Part shown: piece by piece, positions 1 to 8,951 of the stretch
Numbering within the stretch: the first letter of the stretch is position 1
Layout: every line of letters begins with the position of its first letter
Assembly: GCF_001424225.1 (NCBI RefSeq)
Contig: NZ_LMOR01000004.1
Location: 770,485-834,484 of the forward strand
Length of the DNA: 64,000 nt
Reading direction: 5' to 3'
DNA from: Microbacterium sp. Leaf151
Lineage (GTDB): Bacteria; Actinomycetota; Actinomycetes; Actinomycetales; Microbacteriaceae
Translations under genes and position numbers: made by a program
The notes under the pieces: generated by a model
Databases searched by the model: none
Seen by the model: only the letters and a program-made list of their open reading frames with translations
Told to the model about the DNA's origin: nothing

Positions 1-441
1 GGCCGCGCGGATGCCGGCCTCCCGCTGCCGCGCGTACGCGAGCCCGCGCCCCGCGTCCCCGGCCGTGACGAAGATGGTGCGCAGGGTGGCCCCCGATGCG
101 ATCACTCCCGCGAGGTGGGGGTTCGCGAAGATGATGTCGTCGTCGGCGTGCGCCCACACGGCGACGGTGGTGTCCTCTCCCGGTTCCTCGAATGCGGGCG
201 ACGTCTCGCGCGGCGGTGCGCCCGGCGAAAGGACGATCGGGGCGAGCTTCACCCACGCGCCCTCCGGACCGGCGGACCGGCGGATGTCGCGGTATACCAG
301 CGCGCCCCCGCCCAGTGCGGCGAGTCCTCCCACGGCGATCCCCCCGAAGACCAGGGCGCGGCGACTGATGACGCGACGCCGCCGTTCAGCACCCTCCGCA
401 TCGGCACCGTCGCCATGCGAAGGCTCGTCGATGTCACTCAC
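1..441 (-). CDS. PIG-L/LmbE-type deacetylase, 3' end cut by window edge
   Basis: N-terminal 147 codons of a PIG-L family zinc deacetylase, the family that removes N-acetyl groups from amino-sugar conjugates. The GTG start at 441 has GGACGGAG five bases upstream. An Arg-rich stretch with SRRALVF (residues 26-32) and a hydrophobic run (31-49) looks like a Tat-type signal or anchor, so the enzyme probably acts outside the membrane. The metal motif reads HADDD (residues 98-102) instead of the usual HPDDD. It closely resembles the PIG-L gene ending at 1789, so the two are probably paralogues. The rest of the gene lies outside the window. Confidence 0.85.
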   Translation of the reverse strand, partial: MSDIDEPSHGDGADAEGAERRRRVISRRALVFGGIAVGGLAALGGGALVYRDIRRSAGPEGAWVKLAPIVLSPGAPPRETSPAFEEPGEDTTVAVWAHADDDIIFANPHLAGVIASGATLRTIFVTAGDAGRGLAYARQREAGIRAA

Positions 442-672
442 GGCGACTCCGTCCTGTGATGCGCCCCCCGGCGACGGATTTCGGGTACGTCGCGCCCGTG
501 GGCGCCCTTCGACGCTATCGCGCTCGACGCGCCTCTCCGGACGCGACGCCGCGCGCCGCAGGGGTCGGGGTGAACCGATCATGCGACGGGTGCGGGGGCC
601 GACGCGGGTGCCCGCACCCCACGCATCGGTGATCCTCAGCGGGCACCTAAGGTCAGTCGTGACACTCGCCGT

Positions 673-954
673 ATGCAGACCTCCTCACCGCCGCGGTCAC
701 TGACGCCCGTAGCGCTCCGCGTTCGCGCGGTGCTCAACGAGTGGGACCCCATCGGCGTCCACCACATCGGTCCTGGTTGGCCCGACGACGAGTACGACGA
801 CCTGATCCTCCCCGTCCTCGATGCCCTCGACGTCCACCCCTCGGTCGACCATCTGGCGGCCGACCTCCGCGAGGTCGTCGAACGCGATTACGGGCTCCCG
901 ACGCCCACCGGGTCGCACGACGCCGCGCGCTCGCTCCTCGCGCTCGTCGACTGA
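673..954 (+). CDS. Small acidic protein of unknown function
   Basis: A 93-residue acidic protein that I cannot assign firmly. Residues 15-45 (VRAVLNEWDPIGV, then PDDEYDDL) resemble small DUF1871-like proteins, which is only a pattern impression. No signal peptide or membrane segment is visible. GACACT lies six bases before the ATG and there is no Shine-Dalgarno sequence, which fits a leaderless transcript. It sits between the partial deacetylase on the other strand and a PEBP-family gene. Confidence 0.6.
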   Translation: MQTSSPPRSLTPVALRVRAVLNEWDPIGVHHIGPGWPDDEYDDLILPVLDALDVHPSVDHLAADLREVVERDYGLPTPTGSHDAARSLLALVD

Positions 955-1029
955 GCGCCCGTCCTACCCGGCGGTGACGGGCGGAGCAAGCCCTGCCGAG
1001 GTCCCTCGGACCGTCCTAATGTGCGATGC

Positions 1030-1554
1030 ATGGTCGATCTCACCCGCCCGCAGACTCCCGATCCGTACCCCCTCCTGCCCGCCGTGGCCGCGTTCGACGT
1101 GACGAGCGACGACCTCGTCGACGGTCGTCCGCTCGACGACGCGCAGGTCGCCGACAAGGGCGACACCTCGCCGCACCTGCGCTGGTCGAACGTCCCCGAC
1201 GGCACGAAGTCCTTCACGGTGACGTGCTTCGACCCCGATGCCCCGACGCCGAGCGGCTTCTGGCACTGGGTGCTGGTCGACCTTCCCGCCGACACCCGAG
1301 AGCTGCCCACCGGTGCCGCCTCGGCACCGCTTCCCGAGGGCGCCTTCCACGTGCGCAACGACGGCGGCCGGGCCGGCTTCCTCGGCGCAGCTCCTCCCCA
1401 GGGCGACCAGCCCCACCGCTACTTCTTCGTCGTGCACGCGGTCGGCGAGGACACCCTGGGCATCGACGCGGATGCCACCCCCGCAGCGGCGTCGTTCGCC
1501 CTCGCTTTCACCACCCTGGGCCGAGCCATCGTGCACGGCACCTATCGGCACTGA
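1030..1554 (+). CDS. YbhB/YbcL-type PEBP (Raf kinase inhibitor-like) protein
   Basis: A 174-residue phosphatidylethanolamine-binding-protein family member. The ligand-pocket signature is clear: DPDAPTPSGFWHWVL near residues 70-84, preceded by SPHLRWSNVPDGTKS. Bacterial members are small soluble proteins of uncertain role. I chose the ATG at 1030 rather than the in-frame GTG at 1021 because TAATGT (1017-1022) lies seven bases before it, the spacing of a -10 box for a leaderless mRNA, and no ribosome binding site exists. The next gene begins nine bases after the stop, so the two are probably co-transcribed. Confidence 0.85.
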   Translation: MVDLTRPQTPDPYPLLPAVAAFDVTSDDLVDGRPLDDAQVADKGDTSPHLRWSNVPDGTKSFTVTCFDPDAPTPSGFWHWVLVDLPADTRELPTGAASAPLPEGAFHVRNDGGRAGFLGAAPPQGDQPHRYFFVVHAVGEDTLGIDADATPAAASFALAFTTLGRAIVHGTYRH

Positions 1555-1563
1555 GGAGCAGTC

Positions 1564-1782
1564 ATGACACAACGCACGGACGGCTTCGACAAGGAGGAGA
1601 CCGTCGCCGGCGTCGAGGAGCGCGTAGCCGCGAGGTTCCCGGGGGCATCACCCGACGTGGTCCACGGCGAGGCCGTCGTCGCCGTGGACCGTTACGCGGA
1701 CGCGCCCGTGAAGGACTTCGTCGAGATCATCGCCGAGCGCGACGCGCGCGCAGCCGTCGAGGAGACACTCGATCAGGGCTGA
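1564..1782 (+). CDS. Small three-helix-bundle protein (DUF3562-like)
   Basis: A 72-residue acidic protein. The pattern VEERVAARFPGASPDVV followed by VDRYADAPVKDFVEIIAERDAR is that of the small three-helix-bundle domain annotated as DUF3562, found alone or at the end of larger actinobacterial proteins. Function is unknown. A GAGGAG ribosome binding site precedes the ATG at 1564, in the short spacer after the PEBP gene, suggesting a two-gene transcript. The gene is convergent with the deacetylase that ends at 1789. Confidence 0.75.
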   Translation: MTQRTDGFDKEETVAGVEERVAARFPGASPDVVHGEAVVAVDRYADAPVKDFVEIIAERDARAAVEETLDQG

Positions 1783-1788
1783 CGGCGC

Positions 1789-2886
1789 TCAGCGTAGTTG
1801 CAGCTCCGCCTCGGTCTTGGGGTACGAGCGTCGCAACCACTCACCGAATTTGCGTGTCCCGAGGCACGCGGCGCGATCGGCGCAACGGATCACCTCGTCC
1901 TGCTGCGTGTAGATCCGGTAGGTGTCGACTTTGGCGTCCAACACCGCCCCGTCGAGGTTGCGCGGCAGATCGGCCGATGGGTAGCCCACGAAGTAGCGGA
2001 TGCCAGGGCTCACCGCCGGGTCTGAAGCCAGGGCCTCGCGCACGACGCTGCCGACGACCGAATGGTCGGGGTGGTCCCCAGGGGCGAAGGCGCTCCCCCG
2101 CGGGATGTGGGTGAGAACGCGTCCGGGTGCGAACCCCGTCGAGAGCTCGCGCACGGTGGCCAGCAGCTGATCCCGCGAAACGTGTGCGCCGCCCGAGACC
2201 GGCGAGAGGGCGGGAATGCCGCCGTCGAACAGGTGGCCGAGCGTTGCGAAGCCCGTGTCCGCGAACCCCGCGCCCGTGATGTTGCCGTCGGGCAGACGGA
2301 GGAAGATCACCGAGACGCGCGGGTCGCCCGTCGGGGTCAGTCGTCGCACGTGGGCGCCACTGGTCAGTGTGAGATCTGTGGTGTCCCAGAGTCCCTGCGT
2401 CCCCCGCATGTCGTTGTAGGCGCGGAGGATGCCGAGTTCGCGGGCTTCGACGTAACGCATCCCCTTTCCCGCGTCACCGGCGGTCACGAACACCGTCCGG
2501 ACGCAGTCGCCGGCGTCGATCGCGTCGGAGATGGTCGGGTTCGCGAAGATGATGTCGTCGTCGGGGTGTGCCCAGACACTCATCACCGTGGTCGCGCCGT
2601 CGCATCCCTGAGCCGCCGGCAAGACGGGCGGCTCAGGTGCCGGTGCGGTCACCGCGCTCGTTACTGGAGAGGGTGTCGGGGATGCCGTCGGGGTGGGCGC
2701 GACCGAGGAGGACGGCGAGGGCGACGCCGGTGTCGACACCGATGAGGGGTCCGGCCGCAGGACGGCGAAGGAGAAGATGCCGGCGACCGCCGCGATGACG
2801 ACCACGGCGAGGACGACGGCCGCGATGAGGGCGGCTGACCGGCGTCGATGGCGGGCGCGTCTCGTCCGGACGGAGGCGCGCGACAT
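1789..2886 (-). CDS. PIG-L family deacetylase, membrane-anchored
   Basis: A 365-residue PIG-L/LmbE family deacetylase. An Arg-rich N-terminus leads into one hydrophobic segment (about residues 18-45), followed by a Ser/Thr/Pro/Ala linker of about 45 residues, so the enzyme is displayed outside the membrane. The zinc site is intact: AHPDDD in the first block and HPDH near the C-terminus. The start at 2886 is supported by AAAGGGG six bases upstream; an upstream in-frame GTG has no such site. Likely substrates are acetylated sugars of the wall or of exopolysaccharide, but nothing in the sequence fixes this. Confidence 0.88.
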   Translation of the reverse strand: MSRASVRTRRARHRRRSAALIAAVVLAVVVIAAVAGIFSFAVLRPDPSSVSTPASPSPSSSVAPTPTASPTPSPVTSAVTAPAPEPPVLPAAQGCDGATTVMSVWAHPDDDIIFANPTISDAIDAGDCVRTVFVTAGDAGKGMRYVEARELGILRAYNDMRGTQGLWDTTDLTLTSGAHVRRLTPTGDPRVSVIFLRLPDGNITGAGFADTGFATLGHLFDGGIPALSPVSGGAHVSRDQLLATVRELSTGFAPGRVLTHIPRGSAFAPGDHPDHSVVGSVVREALASDPAVSPGIRYFVGYPSADLPRNLDGAVLDAKVDTYRIYTQQDEVIRCADRAACLGTRKFGEWLRRSYPKTEAELQLR

Positions 2887-3149
2887 GGATGCCCCTTTCA
2901 CGGACGGCGGACACTGCTACTCCCCGCAGGAGGGGACTCCGCGCCGGTCGAGCCGAGCCGACGCGCGCCCGAGTGTAGGGGAAGTCCGCAGGGGGGAGCG
3001 AATGCGTCGCTCCCGACCGCGCACCACGTGCTTCCCGTTCACGTTTCGGGCGTATGAAGACATCCGAAGGGTGAATCTGCGGGTGACTTCGGCCTGTTAG
3101 TGTTCGCGAGGTGGGATCGACGCAGGTCGATCGGGGGGAGGTACAGGCC

Positions 3150-4697
3150 GTGACAGTGGACCTTCGGGGAAGCGCATCGGCAGCGGGGTCGCACCCGCCG
3201 GTCGCCGAGACGACGACAGCGCCGCTCACGGCGGATCGTCCCGCCCCGATGTACCGCCGCGATCCGTGGCGCCGCACGTACCGCCGCGCCCTGGTCATCA
3301 CCGATCTCCTGTCGCTCGCCTGGGTCGTCTACGGCACTCAGCTGCTCTGGTTCGGTCTCGGCAATGCGCAACTGGCCGCACGAAACGACGGGCGGATCAC
3401 CGACCTGTCGTACTGGGCGTTCTCCGCCATCCTCGTCGTGACCTGGATGTGGGCCCTGGCCTTCGTCGAGTCGCGGAGCGACCGCGTGATCGGCACCGGC
3501 TCCGCCGAGTACGTCCGGATCGCCGATGCGAGCTTCCGCCTCTTCGGCACCGTCGCCATCATCGCCTTCCTCACGCAGATCGACATCGCCCGCGGGTACC
3601 TCCTCATCAGCCTGCCGCTGGGCATCGCCGTCCTTCTGTTCACCCGATGGGTGTGGCGTAAGTGGCTGATCGTGCAGCGCTCCAAGGGGCGCTATTCGGC
3701 GAACGTCTTGCTCGTCGGGTCACTGCCCTCGGTCACACATTTGGCACGCGAGTTCGCCCGCACTCCCAGCGCGGGTTATCGCGTGGTCGGCGCCTGCGTA
3801 CCGAACGGCAAGATCGCCGACGTCATCCCCGGCACGGAGATCCCGGTCATGGGTCACGTGGGAGACGTCTCCCGCGCCCTCGAGGTCACCGGGGCCGACA
3901 CGGTCGCCGTCACGAGCGCCGACGAGCTGCCCGCCGACAAGGTCAAGCAGATCTCGTGGAGCCTCGAAGCCGGGCGCCAGCACCTCGTTCTCGCCCCGAG
4001 CATCGTCGACATCGCTGGGCCCCGCCTGCACACGCGTCCCGTCGCCGGTCTCCCCCTCATCCACGTGGAGACCCCGAAGTTCTCCCGCGGCCAGAGCTTC
4101 CTCAAGCGCACGGTCGACCTCACCGCCGCGCTGGTGGGGGTGGCCCTGTTGAGCCCGATCCTGGCCTTCCTCATGCTCTCGGTCCGTCTTTCCAGCGACG
4201 GTCCGATCTTCTTCCGGCAGACGCGTGTGGGCTTCCGAGGTCGCGAGTTCACGATGATCAAGTTCCGATCGATGGTCGTCAACGCCGAGGAACTGCTCGC
4301 CCAGCTCGCCGAGCAGCAGCGCGACTCGGGCAACGAGGTCCTCTTCAAGATGAAGAACGACCCGCGAGTGACGCCGATCGGTCGCGTCATGCGCAAGTAC
4401 AGCCTCGATGAGCTCCCTCAGCTGTTCAACGTGATCGGGGGCTCGATGTCATTGGTCGGCCCGCGTCCTCCGCTTCCCTCTGAGGTCGCCGTCTACGCCG
4501 ATCACGTGCACCGGCGCTTCCTGGCCAAGCCCGGCATCACCGGTCTGTGGCAGGTCAGCGGACGCTCGTCGCTGTCCTGGGAGGAATCGGTCCGACTCGA
4601 CCTGTCCTACGTCGAGAATTGGACCCTGCTCGGCGACTTCGTCATCCTGGGTAGGACCGCCCGCGCCGCTCTGGCGCCGGGCGAGACCGCTGCGTGA
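3150..4697 (+). CDS. Exopolysaccharide polyprenyl-phosphate sugar-1-phosphate transferase
   Basis: A 515-residue membrane enzyme that starts repeat-unit assembly by moving a sugar-1-phosphate from a nucleotide sugar to a polyprenyl phosphate carrier. The N-terminal half has about four membrane segments followed by a CoA-binding-like Rossmann region. The C-terminal bacterial sugar transferase domain shows KFRSM, SLDELPQLFNV, LVGPRP and KPGITGLWQVSGRS. The GTG at 3150 has GGGGGGAGG eight bases upstream, better than the in-frame GTG at 3111. It resembles the transferase at 12702. UDP-glucose dehydrogenase follows, supporting an exopolysaccharide role. Two GGGTGA repeats lie upstream at 3069 and 3081. 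Confidence 0.92.
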   Translation: MTVDLRGSASAAGSHPPVAETTTAPLTADRPAPMYRRDPWRRTYRRALVITDLLSLAWVVYGTQLLWFGLGNAQLAARNDGRITDLSYWAFSAILVVTWMWALAFVESRSDRVIGTGSAEYVRIADASFRLFGTVAIIAFLTQIDIARGYLLISLPLGIAVLLFTRWVWRKWLIVQRSKGRYSANVLLVGSLPSVTHLAREFARTPSAGYRVVGACVPNGKIADVIPGTEIPVMGHVGDVSRALEVTGADTVAVTSADELPADKVKQISWSLEAGRQHLVLAPSIVDIAGPRLHTRPVAGLPLIHVETPKFSRGQSFLKRTVDLTAALVGVALLSPILAFLMLSVRLSSDGPIFFRQTRVGFRGREFTMIKFRSMVVNAEELLAQLAEQQRDSGNEVLFKMKNDPRVTPIGRVMRKYSLDELPQLFNVIGGSMSLVGPRPPLPSEVAVYADHVHRRFLAKPGITGLWQVSGRSSLSWEESVRLDLSYVENWTLLGDFVILGRTARAALAPGETAA

Positions 4698-4717
4698 TAC
4701 TTCCGTCCCTTCCCCTC

Positions 4718-4744
4718 CCCCGCGCCGGCATCGCCGGTGCGGGG
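4718..4744 (+). terminator. Hairpin between sugar transferase and ugd
   Basis: A 12-bp GC-rich stem (4718-4729 with 4733-4744, one G.T pair) and a three-base loop lie in the 73-base gap between the transferase and ugd. No T-run follows, so it may be a partial terminator or an mRNA-processing or stability element rather than a full stop. Confidence 0.45.
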
Positions 4745-4770
4745 CGACACCCCTCCGAAAGGCTTCCATC

Positions 4771-6096
4771 GTGCGTCTGTCTGTAGTTGGTTGCGGCTAC
4801 CTGGGGGCCGTGCACGCCGCGGCCATGGCATCCATCGGTCACGAGGTCGTCGGCATCGACGTCGATGAGCGAAAGATCGCCGTCCTGTCCAAGGGCCAAG
4901 CCCCCTTCTTCGAGCCCGGCCTGCAGGAGATCCTCACCGAGGGCATCGCGTCGGGTCGCCTGTCCTTCACCACCGACATGGCTGCCGCGCAGGGCGCGAA
5001 AGTCCACTTCGTAGGCGTCGGCACCCCGCAGCAGGCCGGCGGGCACGCCGCCGACCTCACCTATGTGGATGCCGCCATCGACGGCCTGCTGCCCTACCTC
5101 AGCGAGGGCGACATCGTCGCCGGCAAGTCCACGGTCCCCGTCGGCACAGCCGCTCGCCTCGCTCCCCGCGTGGCCGAGCGCGGCGCCACCCTGGTGTGGA
5201 ACCCCGAATTCCTTCGCGAGGGCTGGGCCGTGCAGGACACCATCGACCCCGACCGCCTCGTGGCGGGCGTGCCCACCGAGGACGGCGCTCCGACCGCCGA
5301 GGGCGAGCGGACGGCGCAGGTGCTGCGCGAGGTCTACCACCCCTCCATCGCCAAGGGCACGCCCTTCATCGTCACCGACTACGCCACGGCCGAGCTGGTG
5401 AAAGTCTCGGCGAACGCGTTCCTGGCGACCAAGATCAGCTTCATCAACGCCATCGCCGAGATCGCCGAGGTCACCGGCGCCGACGTGACGACGCTGGCCG
5501 ATGCCATCGGCCACGACGCCCGCATCGGACGACGCTTCCTGGGCGCGGGAATCGGCTTCGGCGGCGGGTGCCTGCCCAAGGACATCCGCGCGTTCTCGGC
5601 CCGCGCCGAGGAGCTCGGCCGCGGCGAGTCCGTCGCCTTCCTGCGCGAGGTCGACGCCATCAACCTACGCCGGCGCGATCGTGCCGTCGAGCTCACCACC
5701 GACGCGCTCGGCGGCAGCGTGTTCGAGAAGAAGATCGCCGTGCTCGGCGCGGCCTTCAAGCCCCACAGCGACGACATCCGCGACTCTCCCGCGCTCGACG
5801 TCGCCGTGCGTCTGCACGGTCTGGGCGCCCGCGTCACGCTGACCGACCCCGCCGCGATCGAGAACGCGCGTCGCATCCACCCGCAGCTGACGTACGAGGA
5901 AGACCTCGACGCGACCCTGCGCGATGCCGACGCCGTCATCGTCGTCACGGAGTGGGACGAATACCGTCGCGAACTCTCGCCCGAGCACGCCGCGTCGCTC
6001 GCTCGCGGGCTCGTCGTGGTGGACGGCCGCAACTGCCTCGACCCGGCCGCATGGCGGGCAGCGGGCTGGACCTACTTCGGCATGGGTCGCCCCTGA
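4771..6096 (+). CDS. ugd: UDP-glucose 6-dehydrogenase
   Basis: A 441-residue cytoplasmic enzyme that oxidises UDP-glucose to UDP-glucuronate with two NAD+. The NAD-binding GCGYLG is at residues 8-13. The catalytic cysteine is C267 in GFGGGCLPKD. The C-terminal UDP-binding domain (KIAVLGAAFKPHSDDIRDSPAL) is complete, and length is normal for the family. The GTG start has CCGAAAGG upstream. It lies 73 bases behind the sugar transferase and is closed by a strong terminator at 6114-6143, so it probably supplies UDP-glucuronate to the exopolysaccharide made with that transferase. Confidence 0.95.
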   Translation: MRLSVVGCGYLGAVHAAAMASIGHEVVGIDVDERKIAVLSKGQAPFFEPGLQEILTEGIASGRLSFTTDMAAAQGAKVHFVGVGTPQQAGGHAADLTYVDAAIDGLLPYLSEGDIVAGKSTVPVGTAARLAPRVAERGATLVWNPEFLREGWAVQDTIDPDRLVAGVPTEDGAPTAEGERTAQVLREVYHPSIAKGTPFIVTDYATAELVKVSANAFLATKISFINAIAEIAEVTGADVTTLADAIGHDARIGRRFLGAGIGFGGGCLPKDIRAFSARAEELGRGESVAFLREVDAINLRRRDRAVELTTDALGGSVFEKKIAVLGAAFKPHSDDIRDSPALDVAVRLHGLGARVTLTDPAAIENARRIHPQLTYEEDLDATLRDADAVIVVTEWDEYRRELSPEHAASLARGLVVVDGRNCLDPAAWRAAGWTYFGMGRP

Positions 6097-6113
6097 CCGA
6101 TGCGCCGTGGATG

Positions 6114-6143
6114 AAACGCCCCGACCGTTCGGTCGGGGCGTTT
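6114..6143 (+). terminator. Rho-independent terminator after ugd
   Basis: A perfect 13-bp inverted repeat (6114-6126 and 6131-6143) with a GTTC loop, GC-rich inside and A/T at the outer ends (AAACG to CGTTT). It lies 18 bases after the ugd stop codon and is the clearest intrinsic terminator in the window. Confidence 0.9.
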
Positions 6144-6380
6144 CGCCTGTGGCGAGCGGGCTGCATCTACAGCCCGTGGCCGCACTCCGTGGCCGGCCGA
6201 CCCGTGTGGAGTGGCCGCATCTCGAGGCCGGGCGACCGCTCCCCCGCTCGGCGAAAGGATGACGCCGAGCGGCGTGACGAATCGCGGTCTCGACACGTCT
6301 CCTAGGTGACGAGCCCCCTCCGCCACCCCGATCGGGGTGGAGACGGCGAGCGGGACCGCCTCGTCCGAACGGAGGATGCC

Positions 6381-6605
6381 ATGCGCAACAAGATCATCCT
6401 GGTCGGCGCCGTCGCGCTGATCGCTTATGTGGTGGGCACCCGCACCTCGAGGGTCCAGGTGAAGAACCGGGAGTCGGTGGGACATCAGGTGGTCCGCCTG
6501 TGGAACGACCCTCGTGCGCGCAAGCGCCGCCACAAGGCTGCGAAGAAGGCCGCGGCGGCGGCGGAGAAGCGCGCGAAGAAGACGTTCCGCGACCTGCGCC
6601 ACTGA
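6381..6605 (+). CDS. Small basic membrane protein
   Basis: A 74-residue protein with one N-terminal membrane segment (about residues 4-20, IILVGAVALIAYVVG) and a C-terminal tail dominated by Lys, Arg and Ala (residues 50-74). GGAGG lies five bases before the ATG at 6381. Similar short proteins are widespread in Microbacteriaceae without known function. The basic tail could bind nucleic acid or anionic lipid; that is inference only. Confidence 0.65.
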   Translation: MRNKIILVGAVALIAYVVGTRTSRVQVKNRESVGHQVVRLWNDPRARKRRHKAAKKAAAAAEKRAKKTFRDLRH

Positions 6606-6708
6606 GGCGGGTCTGCGAGGGCGTGCGCGCGCTGCGCGCCTCTGTGGACAACATCCGAGGGCTTACGCATGCGCATGTCAAGATGTGCATGTCACACCGA
6701 GGAGACCC

Positions 6709-6888
6709 ATGGACATCACCCCGCTTCCCTTTCCCGTCCGCGGAGCCGGCGGCGTCGACGACCTCGTCGACGATGCCGCCGGCTTCGCCCCGCACTGCCC
6801 TCGATGCCTGCGCACCTGCGAGCCCTGGCAGGCGGGCCGCGCCCTCACGTGGCGGTGTCCCGACTGCGCACTCGCCCTGATCGGCTGA
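6709..6888 (+). CDS. Small zinc-ribbon-like protein
   Basis: A 59-residue protein whose C-terminal half carries two CxxC pairs, CPRC and CPDC, about 22 residues apart with Trp residues between them, the arrangement of a zinc ribbon. The ATG at 6709 has a GAGGAGA ribosome binding site. No partner is evident; a UbiB-like gene starts 22 bases downstream from its own promoter-like box. Function unknown. Confidence 0.65.
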   Translation: MDITPLPFPVRGAGGVDDLVDDAAGFAPHCPRCLRTCEPWQAGRALTWRCPDCALALIG

Positions 6889-6910
6889 CCGCGGCGGCTA
6901 CGCTGACCCC

Positions 6911-8917
6911 GTGGTCGCCAGCATCCTGATCTCGATCTCCGCCGTCGTCTCGGCCGTGCTCGTCGGCTTCGTCGCGCGCCGCATCATCGGCACGGCGGTG
7001 GGGTGGCCGCGGAGTATCGTGGTCGGCCTTCTCGTGTTCGTGCTGGGGGTGCCCTCGGCGGCGTGGACCCTGAGACAGACGGGCCTGACTGCGGCGGGAG
7101 ACACGATTCCCGCCCAAGACGTCTGGCTGTGGGTGGGGCTCGTCGCCCTCTCACTCGCCTGGGTCTTCGCCCTCGGCGTCGCGGCGCTCGTCGCGAGCGA
7201 GGCGATCTTCCCCACGCGTGCGCTGCCCAACCCCATCGATCTCGTCCGTGCGGCGCTGCGTCAGCGCAAGCGCACGCGTCGCTACCTCGAGATCCTCACC
7301 ATCGCCTCGCGACACGGCGTGGGCTGGCTCTTCCACGGTGGCCGCTCCCGGGTCGAAGAGCAGCTGAGCACGTCCGAGGAGCGCGCGAACGCCATCGTGG
7401 CGACGATCAACGACGCGGGGGTCAGCTTCGTCAAGCTGGGCCAGGTACTCTCCACCCGCCGCGACCTCGTGCCCGAGCCGTACCTCAGCGCGTTGGCGAC
7501 CCTGCAGACGAGCGCCACGACGCTGCCGTGGTCCACGGTGCGCCAGGTCATCGAGGCGGACCTCGGAGCGTCGATCGACGAGGTGTTCGCCGATGTGGAC
7601 CCCACTCCCCTCGCCGCGGCCTCCGTCGCCCAGGTTCACCGGGCGCGTCTTCTGGACGGCACTCGCGTGGTCGTGAAAGTGCAACGCCCCGCGGCGCGCT
7701 CCCAGGTCGAAGCGGATGCCGACATCATCGGCCGCCTGGCGCACCGCGCCGAGGCGCGCACCCGTGTCGGACGCGACCTGCGTCTGGAGGCCGTCGCGCG
7801 CGGCTTCACAGCCACCCTGCTCGAGGAGCTCGACTACCGCATCGAAGCGCGCAACACATCGATGATCGGAGCGACCCTCGACGAGATCGACCGTGCAGAA
7901 CCCGGCCGTCGCGGCGTGGTCACCGCGCCCCGTGTCTTCCCGGCCGCGTCGCATCAGCGGGTGCTGACGATGGAGCTCGTCGACGGCGCGGCGCTGAGCG
8001 ACTCCGCCGACCGACTGTCGGCGATGGACGCCACGCAACGCGACCGTCTCGCGCAGGTACTGATGTCGACGGTGATCGAACAAATTCTCGTCTATGGCGT
8101 CTTCCACGCCGATCTGCACCCGGGTAACGTGCTCCTGCGCGCCGACGGGACCCTTGGGATGATCGACTTCGGCGCCGTCGGGATCATCGAACGCAGTCGG
8201 CGCCAGCAATTGACCGCCCTGCTGCTGGCGGCGCTCAGCGAGAACGACGTCGCCGCCGCCGATGCGCTGCTGCTCATCGTCGACGTCCCCGACGATCTCG
8301 ACTTCGATGCCTTCCGCCACGACGTGGGCGTCGTCCTCACGACCGAGCACTTGCGCACGACCGGACATGGATCGATCTTCACGCGGATGGTCGACGTGAT
8401 CCGGCAGCACCGCATCGCCCTTCCGGGCGAGCTGGCGTCGGCCTTCCGCAGCTTCGCCACCCTCGAGGGATGCCTGCGGGTACTCGTCGACGACTTCGAC
8501 ATGGCCGGTCGTGCCCTGCCGCTGATGCCCACGTTGCTGCGGCGCACCCTGTCGCTCTCACGGATGGCAACGGACCTCCAGGCGCAATCCGTGATCGCCC
8601 TCGCGCGTCTCGAGCAGGTCCCCCGTCGCCTCGACGCCCTCCTGACCGGAGCGGAGAAGGGCTCGATCGGCATCACCCTGCGCGGACAGGACGGCTCCGA
8701 CATCAGCGGCATCCTGGCGCGCGCGACAGGCGAGATCGCGTCGACACTCGTCTCCATCGCGGCGGTGGTCATCGCCGTCGTCCTCGTCATCGCGGGCGGG
8801 GGTCCCGTCCTGGGCGGGTCGATCACCCTCTTCGCCGTTCTGGGCGCCGTCGTCGGGCTCTTCGGCTTCCTCGGGTTGCTCAGAATCGTGCGCCGCGGTT
8901 TCACCCGTCGCGACTGA
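6911..8917 (+). CDS. ABC1/UbiB/AarF family atypical kinase, membrane-bound
   Basis: A 668-residue member of the UbiB atypical kinase family, implicated in quinone and lipid metabolism. Three N-terminal and two C-terminal hydrophobic segments flank the kinase domain. Diagnostic motifs are present: KLGQVLSTRRDLVP, the alanine-rich nucleotide loop AAASVAQVHRA, the lysine in VVVKVQRP, the catalytic HADLHPGN and the DFG in MIDFGAVG. The GTG at 6911 lacks a Shine-Dalgarno sequence but has TACGCT (6899-6904) six bases before it, suggesting leaderless translation. A VanZ gene follows closely. Confidence 0.9.
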   Translation: MVASILISISAVVSAVLVGFVARRIIGTAVGWPRSIVVGLLVFVLGVPSAAWTLRQTGLTAAGDTIPAQDVWLWVGLVALSLAWVFALGVAALVASEAIFPTRALPNPIDLVRAALRQRKRTRRYLEILTIASRHGVGWLFHGGRSRVEEQLSTSEERANAIVATINDAGVSFVKLGQVLSTRRDLVPEPYLSALATLQTSATTLPWSTVRQVIEADLGASIDEVFADVDPTPLAAASVAQVHRARLLDGTRVVVKVQRPAARSQVEADADIIGRLAHRAEARTRVGRDLRLEAVARGFTATLLEELDYRIEARNTSMIGATLDEIDRAEPGRRGVVTAPRVFPAASHQRVLTMELVDGAALSDSADRLSAMDATQRDRLAQVLMSTVIEQILVYGVFHADLHPGNVLLRADGTLGMIDFGAVGIIERSRRQQLTALLLAALSENDVAAADALLLIVDVPDDLDFDAFRHDVGVVLTTEHLRTTGHGSIFTRMVDVIRQHRIALPGELASAFRSFATLEGCLRVLVDDFDMAGRALPLMPTLLRRTLSLSRMATDLQAQSVIALARLEQVPRRLDALLTGAEKGSIGITLRGQDGSDISGILARATGEIASTLVSIAAVVIAVVLVIAGGGPVLGGSITLFAVLGAVVGLFGFLGLLRIVRRGFTRRD

Positions 8918-8951
8918 ACCGCGCGCGGTGGGGTGCCGGCGCGGGCGCCGC

